In this document: positions 9,378-19,041 of the stretch, piece after piece
How positions within the stretch are numbered: position 1 is the stretch's first letter
How the letters are laid out: the number at the start of each line of letters is the position of its first letter
Assembly (NCBI GenBank): GCA_003246625.1
Contig: QJZR01000007.1
Span: 1 to 64,000 of the forward strand
Direction of reading: 5' to 3'
DNA from: Alphaproteobacteria bacterium
GTDB lineage: Bacteria; Pseudomonadota; Alphaproteobacteria; Rhodospirillales; Rhodospirillaceae
DNA length: 64,000 bases
Notes under the pieces: generated by a model
What the model saw: the letters and a program-made list of their open reading frames with translations, nothing else
What the model was told of the DNA's origin: nothing
Databases searched by the model: none
Position numbers and translations under genes: made by a program

Positions 9378-11105
9378 TCAGGAGTTGGCCTTCTCGTCCT
9401 GGGCCTGGCGCAGAGCGGCGCCCAGGATGTCGCCCAGCGAGGCGCCGGAGTCGGTGGAACCGTACTCGGCCATCGCCTGCTTTTCTTCTTCCATCTCGCG
9501 CGCCTTGATGGAGAGCGAGAGTTTGCGGCTCTTGCCGTCGATCTGCATGATCTTGGCGTCGAGCTTTTCGCCGACGGCGAAGCGTTCGACCCGCTGCTCG
9601 GAACGTTCGCGCGACAGGTCGCCCTTGCGGATGAAGCCGATCGCGCCGCCTTCGGCGGTGGAAACCTCAAGCCCGCCGTCGGTGACCTGGGTGACCACGC
9701 AAGTCACCACCGCGCCCTTCTTCAGGCCCTTGGTGGCGTTCTCGAAGGGGTCGTCCTTGAGCTGCTTCAGGCCGAGGCTGATGCGCTCCTTGTCGACGTC
9801 GACGTCGAGGATCTTGGCGGTGACCATGTCGCCCTTCTTGAAGGCCTTCACCGCTTCCTCGCCGCTCATCTCCCAGGAGATGTCGGAGAGGTGGACCATG
9901 CCGTCGATTTCGCCCGGCAGGCCGACGAACATACCGAATTCGGTGATGTTCTTGATCTCGCCTTCCAGGGTGGAGCCGACCGGATGGTTGGCCATGAAGT
10001 CGGTCCACGGGTTGGACAGGCACTGCTTCAGACCCAGGCTGATGCGGCGCTTGTTGGGATCGACGTCCAGCACCATGACTTCCACTTCCTGGCTGGTCGA
10101 AACGATCTTGCCGGGGTGGATGTTCTTCTTGGTCCAGGACATTTCGGAGACGTGGACGAGGCCCTCGACACCCGGCTCCAGCTCGACGAACGCGCCGTAG
10201 TCGGTGATGTTGGTGACGCGGCCGGTGAACTTGGTGCTGACCGGGTACTTGGTCTCGACGCCGGACCACGGATCGGCCTCGAGCTGCTTCATGCCCAGGC
10301 TGATGCGCTGCGTCTCGGAGTTGAAGCGGATCACCTGCACCTTGATGGTCTGGCCGATGGTCAGGGCCTCGGCCGGGTGGTTGATGCGCTTCCAGGCGAT
10401 GTCGGTGACGTGCAGCAGGCCGTCCACGCCGCCCAGGTCGACGAACGCACCGTAGTCGGTGATGTTCTTGACCACGCCGTCCAGGATCTGGCCTTCCTTC
10501 AGGTTCTCGATCAGTTCGGAACGCTGTTCGGCGCGGGTCTCTTCCAGGACCGCGCGGCGGGAGACGACGATGTTGCCGCGCGAGCGGTCCATCTTGAGGA
10601 TCTGGAAGGGCTGCGCCTGACCCATCAGCGGGCCGATGTCGCGCACCGGACGGATGTCCACCTGGCTGCCGGGCAGGAAGGCCACGGCGCCGGACAGGTC
10701 GACGGTGAAGCCGCCCTTGACGCGGCCGAAGATGACGCCGTTGACGCGCTGGTTGCCTTCGAAGGCCTTCTCCAGCTCGTTCCACGATTCTTCGCGGCGC
10801 GCCTTTTCGCGCGAGAGGACGACCAGGCCGTCGCGGTCCTCGTAACGGTCCACGAACACCTCGATGGTGTCGCCGACCTTGACCTCGGCCTTGTGGCCGA
10901 ATTCCTTAAGGGGCACACGCCCTTCGGACTTCAGGCCGACGTCGACCAGGGCGAAGTCGTTGGTGATGGTGACGATACGGCCGGTGATGACGGAGCCTTC
11001 GAGGCTCGCGTTCTTGGCGAAGGATTCTTCCAGAAGGGCGGCGAAGTTCTCGTCCGCGCCCGGGATGGCTGCGATTTCGGTCATGCCGAAAGGGTTCCTT
11101 TTCAC
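9378..11105 (-). CDS. rpsA: 30S ribosomal protein S1
   Basis: 575 aa with repeated S1 domains. Confidence 0.98.
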   Translation of the reverse strand: MKRNPFGMTEIAAIPGADENFAALLEESFAKNASLEGSVITGRIVTITNDFALVDVGLKSEGRVPLKEFGHKAEVKVGDTIEVFVDRYEDRDGLVVLSREKARREESWNELEKAFEGNQRVNGVIFGRVKGGFTVDLSGAVAFLPGSQVDIRPVRDIGPLMGQAQPFQILKMDRSRGNIVVSRRAVLEETRAEQRSELIENLKEGQILDGVVKNITDYGAFVDLGGVDGLLHVTDIAWKRINHPAEALTIGQTIKVQVIRFNSETQRISLGMKQLEADPWSGVETKYPVSTKFTGRVTNITDYGAFVELEPGVEGLVHVSEMSWTKKNIHPGKIVSTSQEVEVMVLDVDPNKRRISLGLKQCLSNPWTDFMANHPVGSTLEGEIKNITEFGMFVGLPGEIDGMVHLSDISWEMSGEEAVKAFKKGDMVTAKILDVDVDKERISLGLKQLKDDPFENATKGLKKGAVVTCVVTQVTDGGLEVSTAEGGAIGFIRKGDLSRERSEQRVERFAVGEKLDAKIMQIDGKSRKLSLSIKAREMEEEKQAMAEYGSTDSGASLGDILGAALRQAQDEKANS

Positions 11106-11238
11106 GTGTCGCTATTCGGGCCAACCGGTTTTTCCGGCGGTCTTGCCGCGTTGGCGACCTTGTTGCACCAAAAACCGTCCCGCGGCGGGGGAAGCCCGCG
11201 CCAGGAGGCGGTTCCTCTTTCCGGATTTCTCCGGGTCT

Positions 11239-11886
11239 TCAGTCCGCGATGCGTCCGGTCCTGGAACGGAAAAGAGCGGCGGCGCGGTCGAATACCGCGT
11301 CGGCGTTCATTTCGGTGGTGTCCAGAACGATGGCGTCGTTTGCCGCGGCAAGCGGCGCCGTCTTCCGGTCACGGTCGCGTTCGTCCCGCGCGATCATGTC
11401 GGCGAGAACGCGGTCCTGTATAGCGTCGATGCCCTTGTCCTGCAACTCCAAGGTTCGCCGCCGCGCCCGTTCTTCCAGCGAGGCGGTGACGAAGATCTTG
11501 AGAGGGGCGTCCGGGCAGACCACGGTGCCGATGTCGCGGCCGTCCAAAACCGCGCCGGTGCAAGGGCTTGGCGGGTTCTTGGCGAAGTTCCTCTGGAAGT
11601 CGAGCAGGGCGGCGCGGACCGCCGGGATGGCCGCCACCTTGGAAGCGGCGTCGGCGGCGTCCTCGTCGCGCAGGCGGGGCGAATCGAGGCCGGAAACGTC
11701 CAGGGTGCGCGCCGCGTGGGTCGCCGAGGCGGGGTCGGCGGGGTCGGCGCCCATTTCCAGGACGCGCAGGCCGACGGCGCGGTACAAGGCCCCGGTGTCG
11801 AGGTAGGCAAGGTTGAATTCGCGGGCGAGGCGGCGGGCCAGGGTGCCCTTGCCCGCGCCCGCCGGTCCGTCGATGGCGACGATCAT
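11239..11886 (-). CDS. cmk: Cytidylate kinase
   Basis: [47 protein letters not shown]. Confidence 0.97.
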   Translation of the reverse strand: MIVAIDGPAGAGKGTLARRLAREFNLAYLDTGALYRAVGLRVLEMGADPADPASATHAARTLDVSGLDSPRLRDEDAADAASKVAAIPAVRAALLDFQRNFAKNPPSPCTGAVLDGRDIGTVVCPDAPLKIFVTASLEERARRRTLELQDKGIDAIQDRVLADMIARDERDRDRKTAPLAAANDAIVLDTTEMNADAVFDRAAALFRSRTGRIAD

Positions 11887-13241
11887 GTCAGGCTCATTCC
11901 CAATCGGTTCATCAGCGGCACGAAGCCGGGAAAGCTGGTGTCGACGGCGCGGATGTCGTCGATCGCCACCGGGGCATCGCCGACCGCGCCGAGGACCAGG
12001 AAGGACATCGCGATGCGGTGGTCCAGGTTGGCGGCGATCGTCGCGCCGCCCCGGGGCGGGCGGCCGGTGCCGTGCACCAGGATGTCGTCGCCCGCCGCCT
12101 CGACCTTGGCGCCGCAGGCGGCAAGGCCGGAAAGGACGGCGTCGAAGCGGTTGCTTTCCTTCACCCGCAGCTCGGCCAGGCCGCGCATCCGCGTGGTGCC
12201 GGTGGCGCAGGCGGCGGCGACCGCCAGGATCGGGTATTCGTCGATCATGCTGGGGGCGCGTTCCGGCGGCACGTCGACGCCGACCAGGGCGGAGGCGCGG
12301 ACGCGCAGGTCGGCGACCGGTTCGCCGGCGATTTCGCGGGGATTTTCCAGGACGATGTCGGCGCCCATCTCGGCCAGGGTGTCGAACAGGCCGAAGCGCA
12401 GGGGGTTGGTGCCGACCTCGGGCAGAAGAATCTCGGACCCCGGCACCAAAAGCGCCGCCACCGCGGGAAAGGCGGCGGAGGAGGGGTCGGCGGGCACCGT
12501 CACCGCGCGGGCGGAGAGGCGCGGCTGGCCGGTCAGGCGGATGACGCGGCCGCCGTCGGCGGTTTCCTCCACCGACAGTTCGGCGCCGAAGCCCTTGAGC
12601 ATGCGCTCGGTGTGGTCGCGGGTGGCCACCGGCTCGATCACCGTGGTCACGCCGGGGGTGTTCAATCCGGCCAGCAGCACCGCCGACTTCACCTGGGCGG
12701 AGGCGACCGGAACCGTGTACGACACCGGCACCGGCGTCGGGTTGCCGGAGATCGCCAGCGGCAGGCGGCCGCCCTCGCGCCCCATGAAGGTGGCGCCGAA
12801 CAGGGACAGGGGCGCGATCACCCGGTTCATCGGGCGGCGGCGCAGGCTGGCGTCGCCGGTGAAGATGGCGGTGATCGGGTGGGTGGCGACCAGCCCCATG
12901 ACCAGGCGCACGCCGGTTCCGGCGTTGCCCATGTCGATCACGTCGGCGGGTTCGGCCAAGCCGCCGACGCCGACGCCGTCCACCGTCCAGGCGCCGTCGG
13001 CGGCGCGTTCGACGGTGGCCCCCATGGCGCGCATCGCGGCGGCGGTGCGCAGCACGTCCTCGCCTTCCAGCAGGCCGGTGACGCGCGAACGGCCGACCGC
13101 CAGAGCGCCGAACATCAGGGCGCGGTGGGAAATCGATTTGTCGCCGGGAACCCGGGCCGTGCCGGACAGCGCGCGGGCACGCGACGAGGCCGCCGGAATC
13201 GGCGCGTCGGACGGCACGGAAATCTCGGTCTTCTGCGTCAT
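11883..13241 (-). CDS. aroA: 3-phosphoshikimate 1-carboxyvinyltransferase
   Basis: [37 protein letters not shown]. Confidence 0.97.
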   Translation of the reverse strand: MTQKTEISVPSDAPIPAASSRARALSGTARVPGDKSISHRALMFGALAVGRSRVTGLLEGEDVLRTAAAMRAMGATVERAADGAWTVDGVGVGGLAEPADVIDMGNAGTGVRLVMGLVATHPITAIFTGDASLRRRPMNRVIAPLSLFGATFMGREGGRLPLAISGNPTPVPVSYTVPVASAQVKSAVLLAGLNTPGVTTVIEPVATRDHTERMLKGFGAELSVEETADGGRVIRLTGQPRLSARAVTVPADPSSAAFPAVAALLVPGSEILLPEVGTNPLRFGLFDTLAEMGADIVLENPREIAGEPVADLRVRASALVGVDVPPERAPSMIDEYPILAVAAACATGTTRMRGLAELRVKESNRFDAVLSGLAACGAKVEAAGDDILVHGTGRPPRGGATIAANLDHRIAMSFLVLGAVGDAPVAIDDIRAVDTSFPGFVPLMNRLGMSLT

Positions 13242-13499
13242 GCGCGGGTCCTGCTCGCGGGGAAAAACGGTCCTCGTCGTACCACACTTGGCGGGGGCGC
13301 GTACAGAACCTCGCTTTCCCCCTCTTTTGCGGATGTGGGCATTCATGATATGGGGGATTCCAGGGACGCGCGCGTCGTCCGATAAAACGCTTTGACAGCG
13401 AAACCGCTTCATGGCAAATGCGCGGCCAGTGCAGACGAAACCGACAGCGCGGCGTCCGCGAAAGGCGGAGCCGGACAACGCCGGGAGGGAGAAGAAACG

Positions 13500-13838
13500 A
13501 TGACGAAACCGGAATGGGGCGGTAAACGGACCTGCCTGAATTGCGGCACCCGTTTCTACGACATGCAGCGCAGCCCGATCGTCTGCCCGAAATGCGGCAG
13601 CGAGAACGCCCCCGACGCGGTGGCGAAGGTGCGGCGCTCGGTGAAGAAGGCGGCCCCCCACCCGGTGGCGGAGCCGAAACCGAAGGCGGTGCCGGTCAAC
13701 GACGAGGACGTTCTGGACGACGTCGAGGTCGACGACGACGAGACCGACGACGCGCTGATCGAGGATGCCTCCGACCTGGCCGAGGACGACGACATGTCCG
13801 AGGTGATGGAGCACCTGGGCTCGGCGGACGAAGAATAA
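13500..13838 (+). CDS. TIGR02300-type zinc-ribbon protein, acidic tail
   Basis: [35 protein letters not shown], then an Asp/Glu-rich C-terminus. Confidence 0.85.
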   Translation: MTKPEWGGKRTCLNCGTRFYDMQRSPIVCPKCGSENAPDAVAKVRRSVKKAAPHPVAEPKPKAVPVNDEDVLDDVEVDDDETDDALIEDASDLAEDDDMSEVMEHLGSADEE

Positions 13839-13948
13839 ATTTCCGGCATCCGCCGCGAATTTTTTTGTTGCGAAGGCGCGAACGACAGACTACCTTGCGC
13901 CACCCATGACCGACCGGGCCCGCGCGGGCCCGCCGGTTCCCAGGTTTC

Positions 13949-14024
<76 letters not shown>

Positions 14025-14025
14025 T

Positions 14026-14056
14026 CGAAACCCGCCGCCTAAAGCGGCGGGTTTCG
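14026..14056 (+). terminator. Terminator after tRNA-Ala
   Basis: cgaaacccgccgc-ctaaa-gcggcgggtttcg perfect stem. Confidence 0.8.
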
Positions 14057-14124
14057 TCGTGTCTGGGGCGATTTTCGCCGCCACGAGTTGTTTTCCTCCG
14101 AAAACCCTCCCGGAAGGGGCGAGC

Positions 14125-15597
14125 ATGCCGGATGCCACCCTACAGTCTTTGTTTCCGCGCCAGCCGCGCCGCATCTGGCGCGTCTACCTTTTGATCCTGG
14201 TCGGCGGGCTTCTGCTTTCGACGGCGTTCTACGTGTTCGGCATCCGCCCCCTGGACGACCGCGTGCGGATGCTGCACGCCGAGCGCATCGCCCACGACTT
14301 CGGCGATGTGGGGCGGGCCTTCGACGGCATCGTGGCGCGGCACCTCGGCCTCGCCGAACAGGTGGCCAGCCGCACGGCGATCCGGCAGCGGCAGGCCGAC
14401 TTCCTGCAAGGGCGGGAAAGCCTGGACGATCTGGCCGCCTTCGCCCTGCCCAAGCTGGCCGACGCGCTGAAGGCCAACGCCGAGATCGTCGGCATTGTCC
14501 GTCACGACCCGTCGGGCCGCCGCCTGTTCGCGGTGGGCGAGGAGATTCCGGCGGCGTTGTCCGCCGCGTGCCGCCCGGGGGAGGAAGACCGCGCCCGGCC
14601 TCTGCCCCTGCTGCGGACCGAGGGGCAGAGGCGTTTCGCCTATTGTTCGCCGATTCGGGACGACCGTCATGGCCTGGTCGGCTTCGACGTGGTGGTGGCC
14701 GACGACGTGGCGGTGCAGGCCCTGGTCGATACCCACACCGGAGAGGTGATCGTCTATGCCCTGGGCCTGGACGGCGGGGAGTTGGCGTTCCGTCCGGCGG
14801 TGGGTGGCGACGCGGCGATGCGGGCGGTCCGGCGCGCCGACGCGTCCACGCCCGGGTTGACCGTGCTGCGGGCGCCGACGCGGGTTCCCGGCCTGTCGTT
14901 GTGCTCGGTGGTGGATCAGGCGCGCTTTTTCGCGCCGCAGCGCGAACAGAGCCGCCTGCTGCTGTTGACCCTGGCGGTGGCGGCGGCGGCGATTCTGGCG
15001 TTGTCCGTGGTTTTGATGCGGCCGATCATCCGTTCCCTGCTCGACGAACAGCACCTGATCGAGATGGCGTCCTTCGACCGGCTGACCGGCCTGTTGAACT
15101 GGGGCACCTTCCATCGGGTTCTCGACCACGAATTCGCCCGCGCGCAGCGGTATCGGCGCCCCCTGTCGCTGATCATGTTCGACATCGACCACTTCAAGCG
15201 GGTCAACGACACCTACGGCCATCCGGTGGGGGACGAGGTGTTGCGCGCGATCGGACGGACCTGTTCGGGGCTGTTCCGCCAGACCGACTCCTGGGCCCGT
15301 TACGGCGGCGAGGAGTTCATGGCGGTTCTGCCGGAAACCCAGGAACCCTACGCGGAGTCCCTGGCCGACCGCCTGCGCCAGCACATCGCGGCGAATCCCA
15401 TCGCCACCGCGGCGGGGATGCTGTCGGTGACGGTCAGCGCCGGGGTTCTGTCCTGCCGTCCGGGGGTCGACGGCCTCGACAAGGTGGCGATCGTCGCCGA
15501 GGTGGACAAGGCGCTTTACGCCAGCAAGGAAGCCGGGCGCAACCGCGTCACCGTGGCGGTTCTCACAGGCCGGACTGATACTTCACCGCCAGGGTGA
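14125..15597 (+). CDS. Membrane-anchored diguanylate cyclase (GGDEF)
   Basis: Two TM segments flanking a periplasmic domain, C-terminal GGDEF domain with intact GGEEF. The ORF-track start at 13906 runs through the tRNA and is rejected. Confidence 0.92.
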   Translation: MPDATLQSLFPRQPRRIWRVYLLILVGGLLLSTAFYVFGIRPLDDRVRMLHAERIAHDFGDVGRAFDGIVARHLGLAEQVASRTAIRQRQADFLQGRESLDDLAAFALPKLADALKANAEIVGIVRHDPSGRRLFAVGEEIPAALSAACRPGEEDRARPLPLLRTEGQRRFAYCSPIRDDRHGLVGFDVVVADDVAVQALVDTHTGEVIVYALGLDGGELAFRPAVGGDAAMRAVRRADASTPGLTVLRAPTRVPGLSLCSVVDQARFFAPQREQSRLLLLTLAVAAAAILALSVVLMRPIIRSLLDEQHLIEMASFDRLTGLLNWGTFHRVLDHEFARAQRYRRPLSLIMFDIDHFKRVNDTYGHPVGDEVLRAIGRTCSGLFRQTDSWARYGGEEFMAVLPETQEPYAESLADRLRQHIAANPIATAAGMLSVTVSAGVLSCRPGVDGLDKVAIVAEVDKALYASKEAGRNRVTVAVLTGRTDTSPPG

Positions 15598-16075
15598 CGA
15601 CCAGCGCGCCGTCGCCCAGGATGCGCGGCCGCGCCACGCTGCCCGAGGCGGCGTGCACCGCGGCGTCGGCGTCGGCGTCGAGCCCGGCGTCCCCCGATCC
15701 GCGAAGCATGGCGATGGCGGCGAAGCGGCCGTCGCCGTCGATGACGATGCGGAACAGGGCGTTGCCGATCAGGCGGCGGCCCGTGCCGCCGACGCGGCGG
15801 CGGGCGTGCACCGATTCGGAGACCAGATCGAGATAGTGGCTGAGGGCGGCGCGGCGGCGGTCGGCGGCGGCGTCCTGCGGCGTGGCGGGCGGGGCCTGTT
15901 CCAGGATGATCGGCGCGGCCAGGCTGACCCCGGTCTCGGGGCCCGCGATGTCGACCACCGCGGCGTCGTCGCCCGGCGCGGCGGCGGGCGGTTCGGGGCG
16001 CCAGCCGCTTAACCCCGCCCAATGCAGGGCGACCGACAGCGCCACCGCGGTGGCGATGCGTTCGCCGTCGGTCAC
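15563..16075 (-). CDS. TonB family energy transducer (short)
   Basis: N-terminal TM, YLDLVSESVHARRR..GNALFRIVIDGDGRFAAIAMLRGSGDAGLDADADAAVHAAS TonB-C-like; directly follows exbD. Confidence 0.75.
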   Translation of the reverse strand: MTDGERIATAVALSVALHWAGLSGWRPEPPAAAPGDDAAVVDIAGPETGVSLAAPIILEQAPPATPQDAAADRRRAALSHYLDLVSESVHARRRVGGTGRRLIGNALFRIVIDGDGRFAAIAMLRGSGDAGLDADADAAVHAASGSVARPRILGDGALVVTLAVKYQSGL

Positions 16076-16488
16076 GGCTTTTCTCCGCCCGCGGGGGCGG
16101 GGTCGGCGGCGATCACCAAGCGGTCGCCGCCGCTGTCGCGGATGGCGCTGACCGTGGCCATGAAGTCGCCGACCGAGGCGCCGCGGTCGGGAATCAGCAG
16201 GATCTGCCGGTTGCGGTCCAAGGCGTTGGCGCGGATCAGGAAGGTGACGTCGCGCAGGGTGACCGGCTGGCCGTCGTGGCGCAGGCTGCCGTCGGCGGCC
16301 AGCAGGATTTCCAGGGGCTTGCCGGCATAGGCGCGGGCGGCCGACGACTTCGGCAGGCGCAGGTCGACGCCGTGGATGGCGAAGGCGGCGGCGATGACGA
16401 AGAAGATCAAGAGGATGAAGACGACGTCGAGCAGCGGCGTGACGTCGGGCAGGGGGCTTTCGCGGCGGCGGCGGGAAAGCGGAATCAT
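16072..16488 (-). CDS. exbD: ExbD/TolR family protein
   Basis: LPDVTPLLDVVFILLIFFVI motif. Confidence 0.9.
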   Translation of the reverse strand: MIPLSRRRRESPLPDVTPLLDVVFILLIFFVIAAAFAIHGVDLRLPKSSAARAYAGKPLEILLAADGSLRHDGQPVTLRDVTFLIRANALDRNRQILLIPDRGASVGDFMATVSAIRDSGGDRLVIAADPAPAGGEKP

Positions 16489-17090
16489 GGCGTGGCGGCG
16501 TCCTTGCGCCGGACCAGGCTCAGGTTGGCGATGCGCCCCAGGGCGAAGGCGACGGCGTCCTCGCGGCGCAGGAAGGCCTGATGCGCCGCCACCGCCGGAA
16601 TCGCGATGATCAGCCCGGCGGCGGTGGTCAAGAGCGCCTGCCAGATGCCGTCGGCCAGCATCGTCATGTCGATGGCACCCTGCTGCGACGAGGACAGGCG
16701 GGAAAACGTCTGGATCATCCCGAACACCGTGCCCAGCAGGCCGAGCAGCGGCGACACCCGTCCCGCCACCGCCAGCAGGCCGAGACGGCGGTCGAGGCCG
16801 CGCACCGCTTCCTCGATGCGGACGGCGGCGGCGCGTTCGCGGGTTTCGGCGTCGCCGTCGGCGGTCAGGGCCTCGACCAGGGGCGGCAGTGCCGGAAAGG
16901 GCGTGGCCAGACCGCGCGCCGCCTCGGCGTCGCCGGTCTTCAGGGCGTCCAGCAGGGCGCCCTCGGACGCCGCGTCGGGCAGGCGGAAGGTGGAAAACGC
17001 GATGGCGCGGTCCAGCAGGATCGCCAGCGTCGCCACCGACAACGCCAGCAACGGCCACATCAGCAGGCCGCCTTGTTCCATCCAGATCAT
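16485..17090 (-). CDS. exbB: ExbB/TolQ/MotA proton channel family protein
   Basis: GRVSPLLGLLGTVFGMIQTF, DGIWQALLTTAAGLIIAIPAVAAHQAF. Confidence 0.92.
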   Translation of the reverse strand: MIWMEQGGLLMWPLLALSVATLAILLDRAIAFSTFRLPDAASEGALLDALKTGDAEAARGLATPFPALPPLVEALTADGDAETRERAAAVRIEEAVRGLDRRLGLLAVAGRVSPLLGLLGTVFGMIQTFSRLSSSQQGAIDMTMLADGIWQALLTTAAGLIIAIPAVAAHQAFLRREDAVAFALGRIANLSLVRRKDAATP

Positions 17091-18976
17091 CGGTGCGAAT
17101 CCTCGTCGAGAAGGGGAAGCCACAAACGTTTCAGGGCGGCGGCGTCGAGGCCGCGTCCGATCGCCAGAACGAAGGGCGCTTCCGTGCTGGGCTTGGCCGC
17201 CGGTTCGCATCCGGCGCGGCCCGGCACGTACTGCACCACCTGCGGCCGGTCCTCGTCAACCAGGCGGGCGAGCCCCTTGATCCGCAGCACGCCGGGCGGG
17301 CTGGCCGCCAGGATCCGCATCAGCAGGTCGCGTTCGATGCGGGGGGCAAGGGCGAATCGCAACGCGGAAAAGCCCTCGTCCAGGTGGGTGACGCCGTGAT
17401 GGTGATGGTGGTGGTGCCCGTCCTCGCCGTGGTGGTGGCCGTGCGGGTGCTCGTGGTGGTGGTCGTGCGGGTGCTCGTGGTGGTGGTCGTGATGATGGCC
17501 GCCGCAGCCGCAGGCGCAGACAGGAGGCTCCCCGGCGTGGCGGGACAACCCCTCGCCGAGGACGGCGGGATTGACCCGTCCGTGCACCGCGGGAACGATC
17601 TGCGCCGTCGGGTTGCGGCGGCGGATTTCCGCCTCGATGGCGGCGCGCTCGGCGTCGTCCACCAGGTCGCATTTGTTGAGGATCACGGTGTCGGCGGCGG
17701 CGATCTGTTCCGCCGCGACCTCCGACGCGGTCAGGTTCTCGGCGAAGCGTTCGGCGTCGACCACCGCGATCACCGCGGCAAGTTCGGCCAGGTCGCCGAT
17801 TTCGTGGAATTCCTCCAGCATGTTCATCGGGTTGGCCAGACCGGTGGTTTCCAGGACGACGATTTCCGGGGCCAGCCCCTCGGCCAGTTGCCGCAGACCG
17901 CGGGTCAGGCTGCCCGCCAGGGTGCAGCAGACGCATCCGGCGTCAAGGGCCAGCACCGATTCGTCGCCTTCCAGCAGGTTGGCGTCCACCCCGGTCTCGC
18001 CGATTTCGTTCTGGATCACCGCCACCAGTTGGTCGCGGGCCAGGTGGAATTCGATGAACTGGTTGAGGAACGACGTCTTGCCCGAGCCGAGAAAGCCGCT
18101 CAGCACCACCAGGCGCGGCCGGGTCAGGGCGGCGGCGTCCGCCGCGTCCGGCGCTTCCGCATGGGCGGCGACGCGGGCGACGCGATAGGGGGCGGGGTCG
18201 GCGGCGATGCTCGCCTCGGGGCAGGCGGCGCGGCCGCCTTCGCCCCAGGTCAGAAGCTCGGTGCGCCGTTCCGCCTCGGCATCGGGGGCTTCGCCGAGGG
18301 AGCCGTCGGGGTGCCGCGTCCAGCGATTCGCCGGGGCCGTGGCGGCAAGCGGGGCGTCGGGGGGAACCCCCGCCGCCGCGGCGACCCCGGCGGCAAGCGC
18401 GCGGAACAGTTCGCGCGCCAGGTCGAAGGCGGGCAGGTCCTCTTCCAGGCCGCCCGGCGGCACCAGCCAGCCGCCGCCGGGGGCGGCGACGCCAGCGGGC
18501 ACCACGATGCGGCGGCGGGTCGGCGCGGTCAGCGCCAGGCCGAGGTCGCGCCCGGGATGGGTCAGCGCCAGGCGCATCTCGGCGATGGCGAAGTGCGCGG
18601 CGAATTCGGGGGCGGCGGGGAAGTCGCGGATGCGTTCCGCCGCGTCGCCTGCGGCGGCGGCCAGCGCGGCGGGCAGCGAGACGCGATCGATGATCGCCTC
18701 GTCGGGCGAGGGGAAATAGAACAGCCGGAAATCGGCGGTGGCGGTGGCGCCCGGCCGCGCCGCGAGGGGCAGCAGGCCGAAGACGCCGGGATGCGTCTTG
18801 ATCCGGCAGGTGAAGGCGCGGGCGAACGAGCCGCAGGGGGCCAGGCCCAGCCAGCCGGAAAGGCGGCGGAAGCCTCCGTCCATGCAGGCGGCGGTCATCC
18901 AGAGGGAGGGCAGGGCCAGCAGATCCGCTTCCGCCGGGATGCGGTCTGGATCGGGGCCGAAGAACGCGGCATGCAT
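17087..18976 (-). CDS. COG0523 (CobW-like) GTPase with His-rich region and an unassigned ~300-aa N-terminal domain
   Basis: Walker A GFLGSGKTSFLN, GCVCCTL motif, NKCD, HHHDHHHEHPHDHHHEHPHGHHHGEDGHHHHHHHG; residues 1-~300 not recognisable. Confidence 0.9.
   Translation of the reverse strand: MHAAFFGPDPDRIPAEADLLALPSLWMTAACMDGGFRRLSGWLGLAPCGSFARAFTCRIKTHPGVFGLLPLAARPGATATADFRLFYFPSPDEAIIDRVSLPAALAAAAGDAAERIRDFPAAPEFAAHFAIAEMRLALTHPGRDLGLALTAPTRRRIVVPAGVAAPGGGWLVPPGGLEEDLPAFDLARELFRALAAGVAAAAGVPPDAPLAATAPANRWTRHPDGSLGEAPDAEAERRTELLTWGEGGRAACPEASIAADPAPYRVARVAAHAEAPDAADAAALTRPRLVVLSGFLGSGKTSFLNQFIEFHLARDQLVAVIQNEIGETGVDANLLEGDESVLALDAGCVCCTLAGSLTRGLRQLAEGLAPEIVVLETTGLANPMNMLEEFHEIGDLAELAAVIAVVDAERFAENLTASEVAAEQIAAADTVILNKCDLVDDAERAAIEAEIRRRNPTAQIVPAVHGRVNPAVLGEGLSRHAGEPPVCACGCGGHHHDHHHEHPHDHHHEHPHGHHHGEDGHHHHHHHGVTHLDEGFSALRFALAPRIERDLLMRILAASPPGVLRIKGLARLVDEDRPQVVQYVPGRAGCEPAAKPSTEAPFVLAIGRGLDAAALKRLWLPLLDEDSHR
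17441..17488. repeat. Perfect 24-bp tandem repeat (x2) inside the His-rich coding region
   Basis: gtgcgggtgctcgtggtggtggtc repeated exactly at 17441-17464 and 17465-17488. Confidence 0.9.
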
Positions 18977-19005
18977 GGGAGACCTCGTCGAAGGGGGAAG
19001 GAAAA

Positions 19006-19032
19006 GGGGCCGCGCGCGGCGCGCGCGGCCCG
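19006..19032 (-). terminator. GC hairpin between the MBL gene and the COG0523 gene (attenuator or processing site)
   Basis: gggccgcgcgc-ggc-gcgcgcggccc near-perfect dyad in the 65-bp gap. Confidence 0.5.
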
Positions 19033-19041
19033 TCCCGTTGG

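Noticed and set aside
4882-13241. trp-pyrF-ihfB-rpsA-cmk-aroA arrangement as a novel operon
   Set aside because: This order is familiar in Alphaproteobacteria; ordinary core region.
17401-17510. Possible CRISPR-like or minisatellite array in the CAC/GTG-rich region
   Set aside because: The repeat is in-frame coding for a His tract of a GTPase; no spacers, and no CRISPR array was found anywhere in the window.
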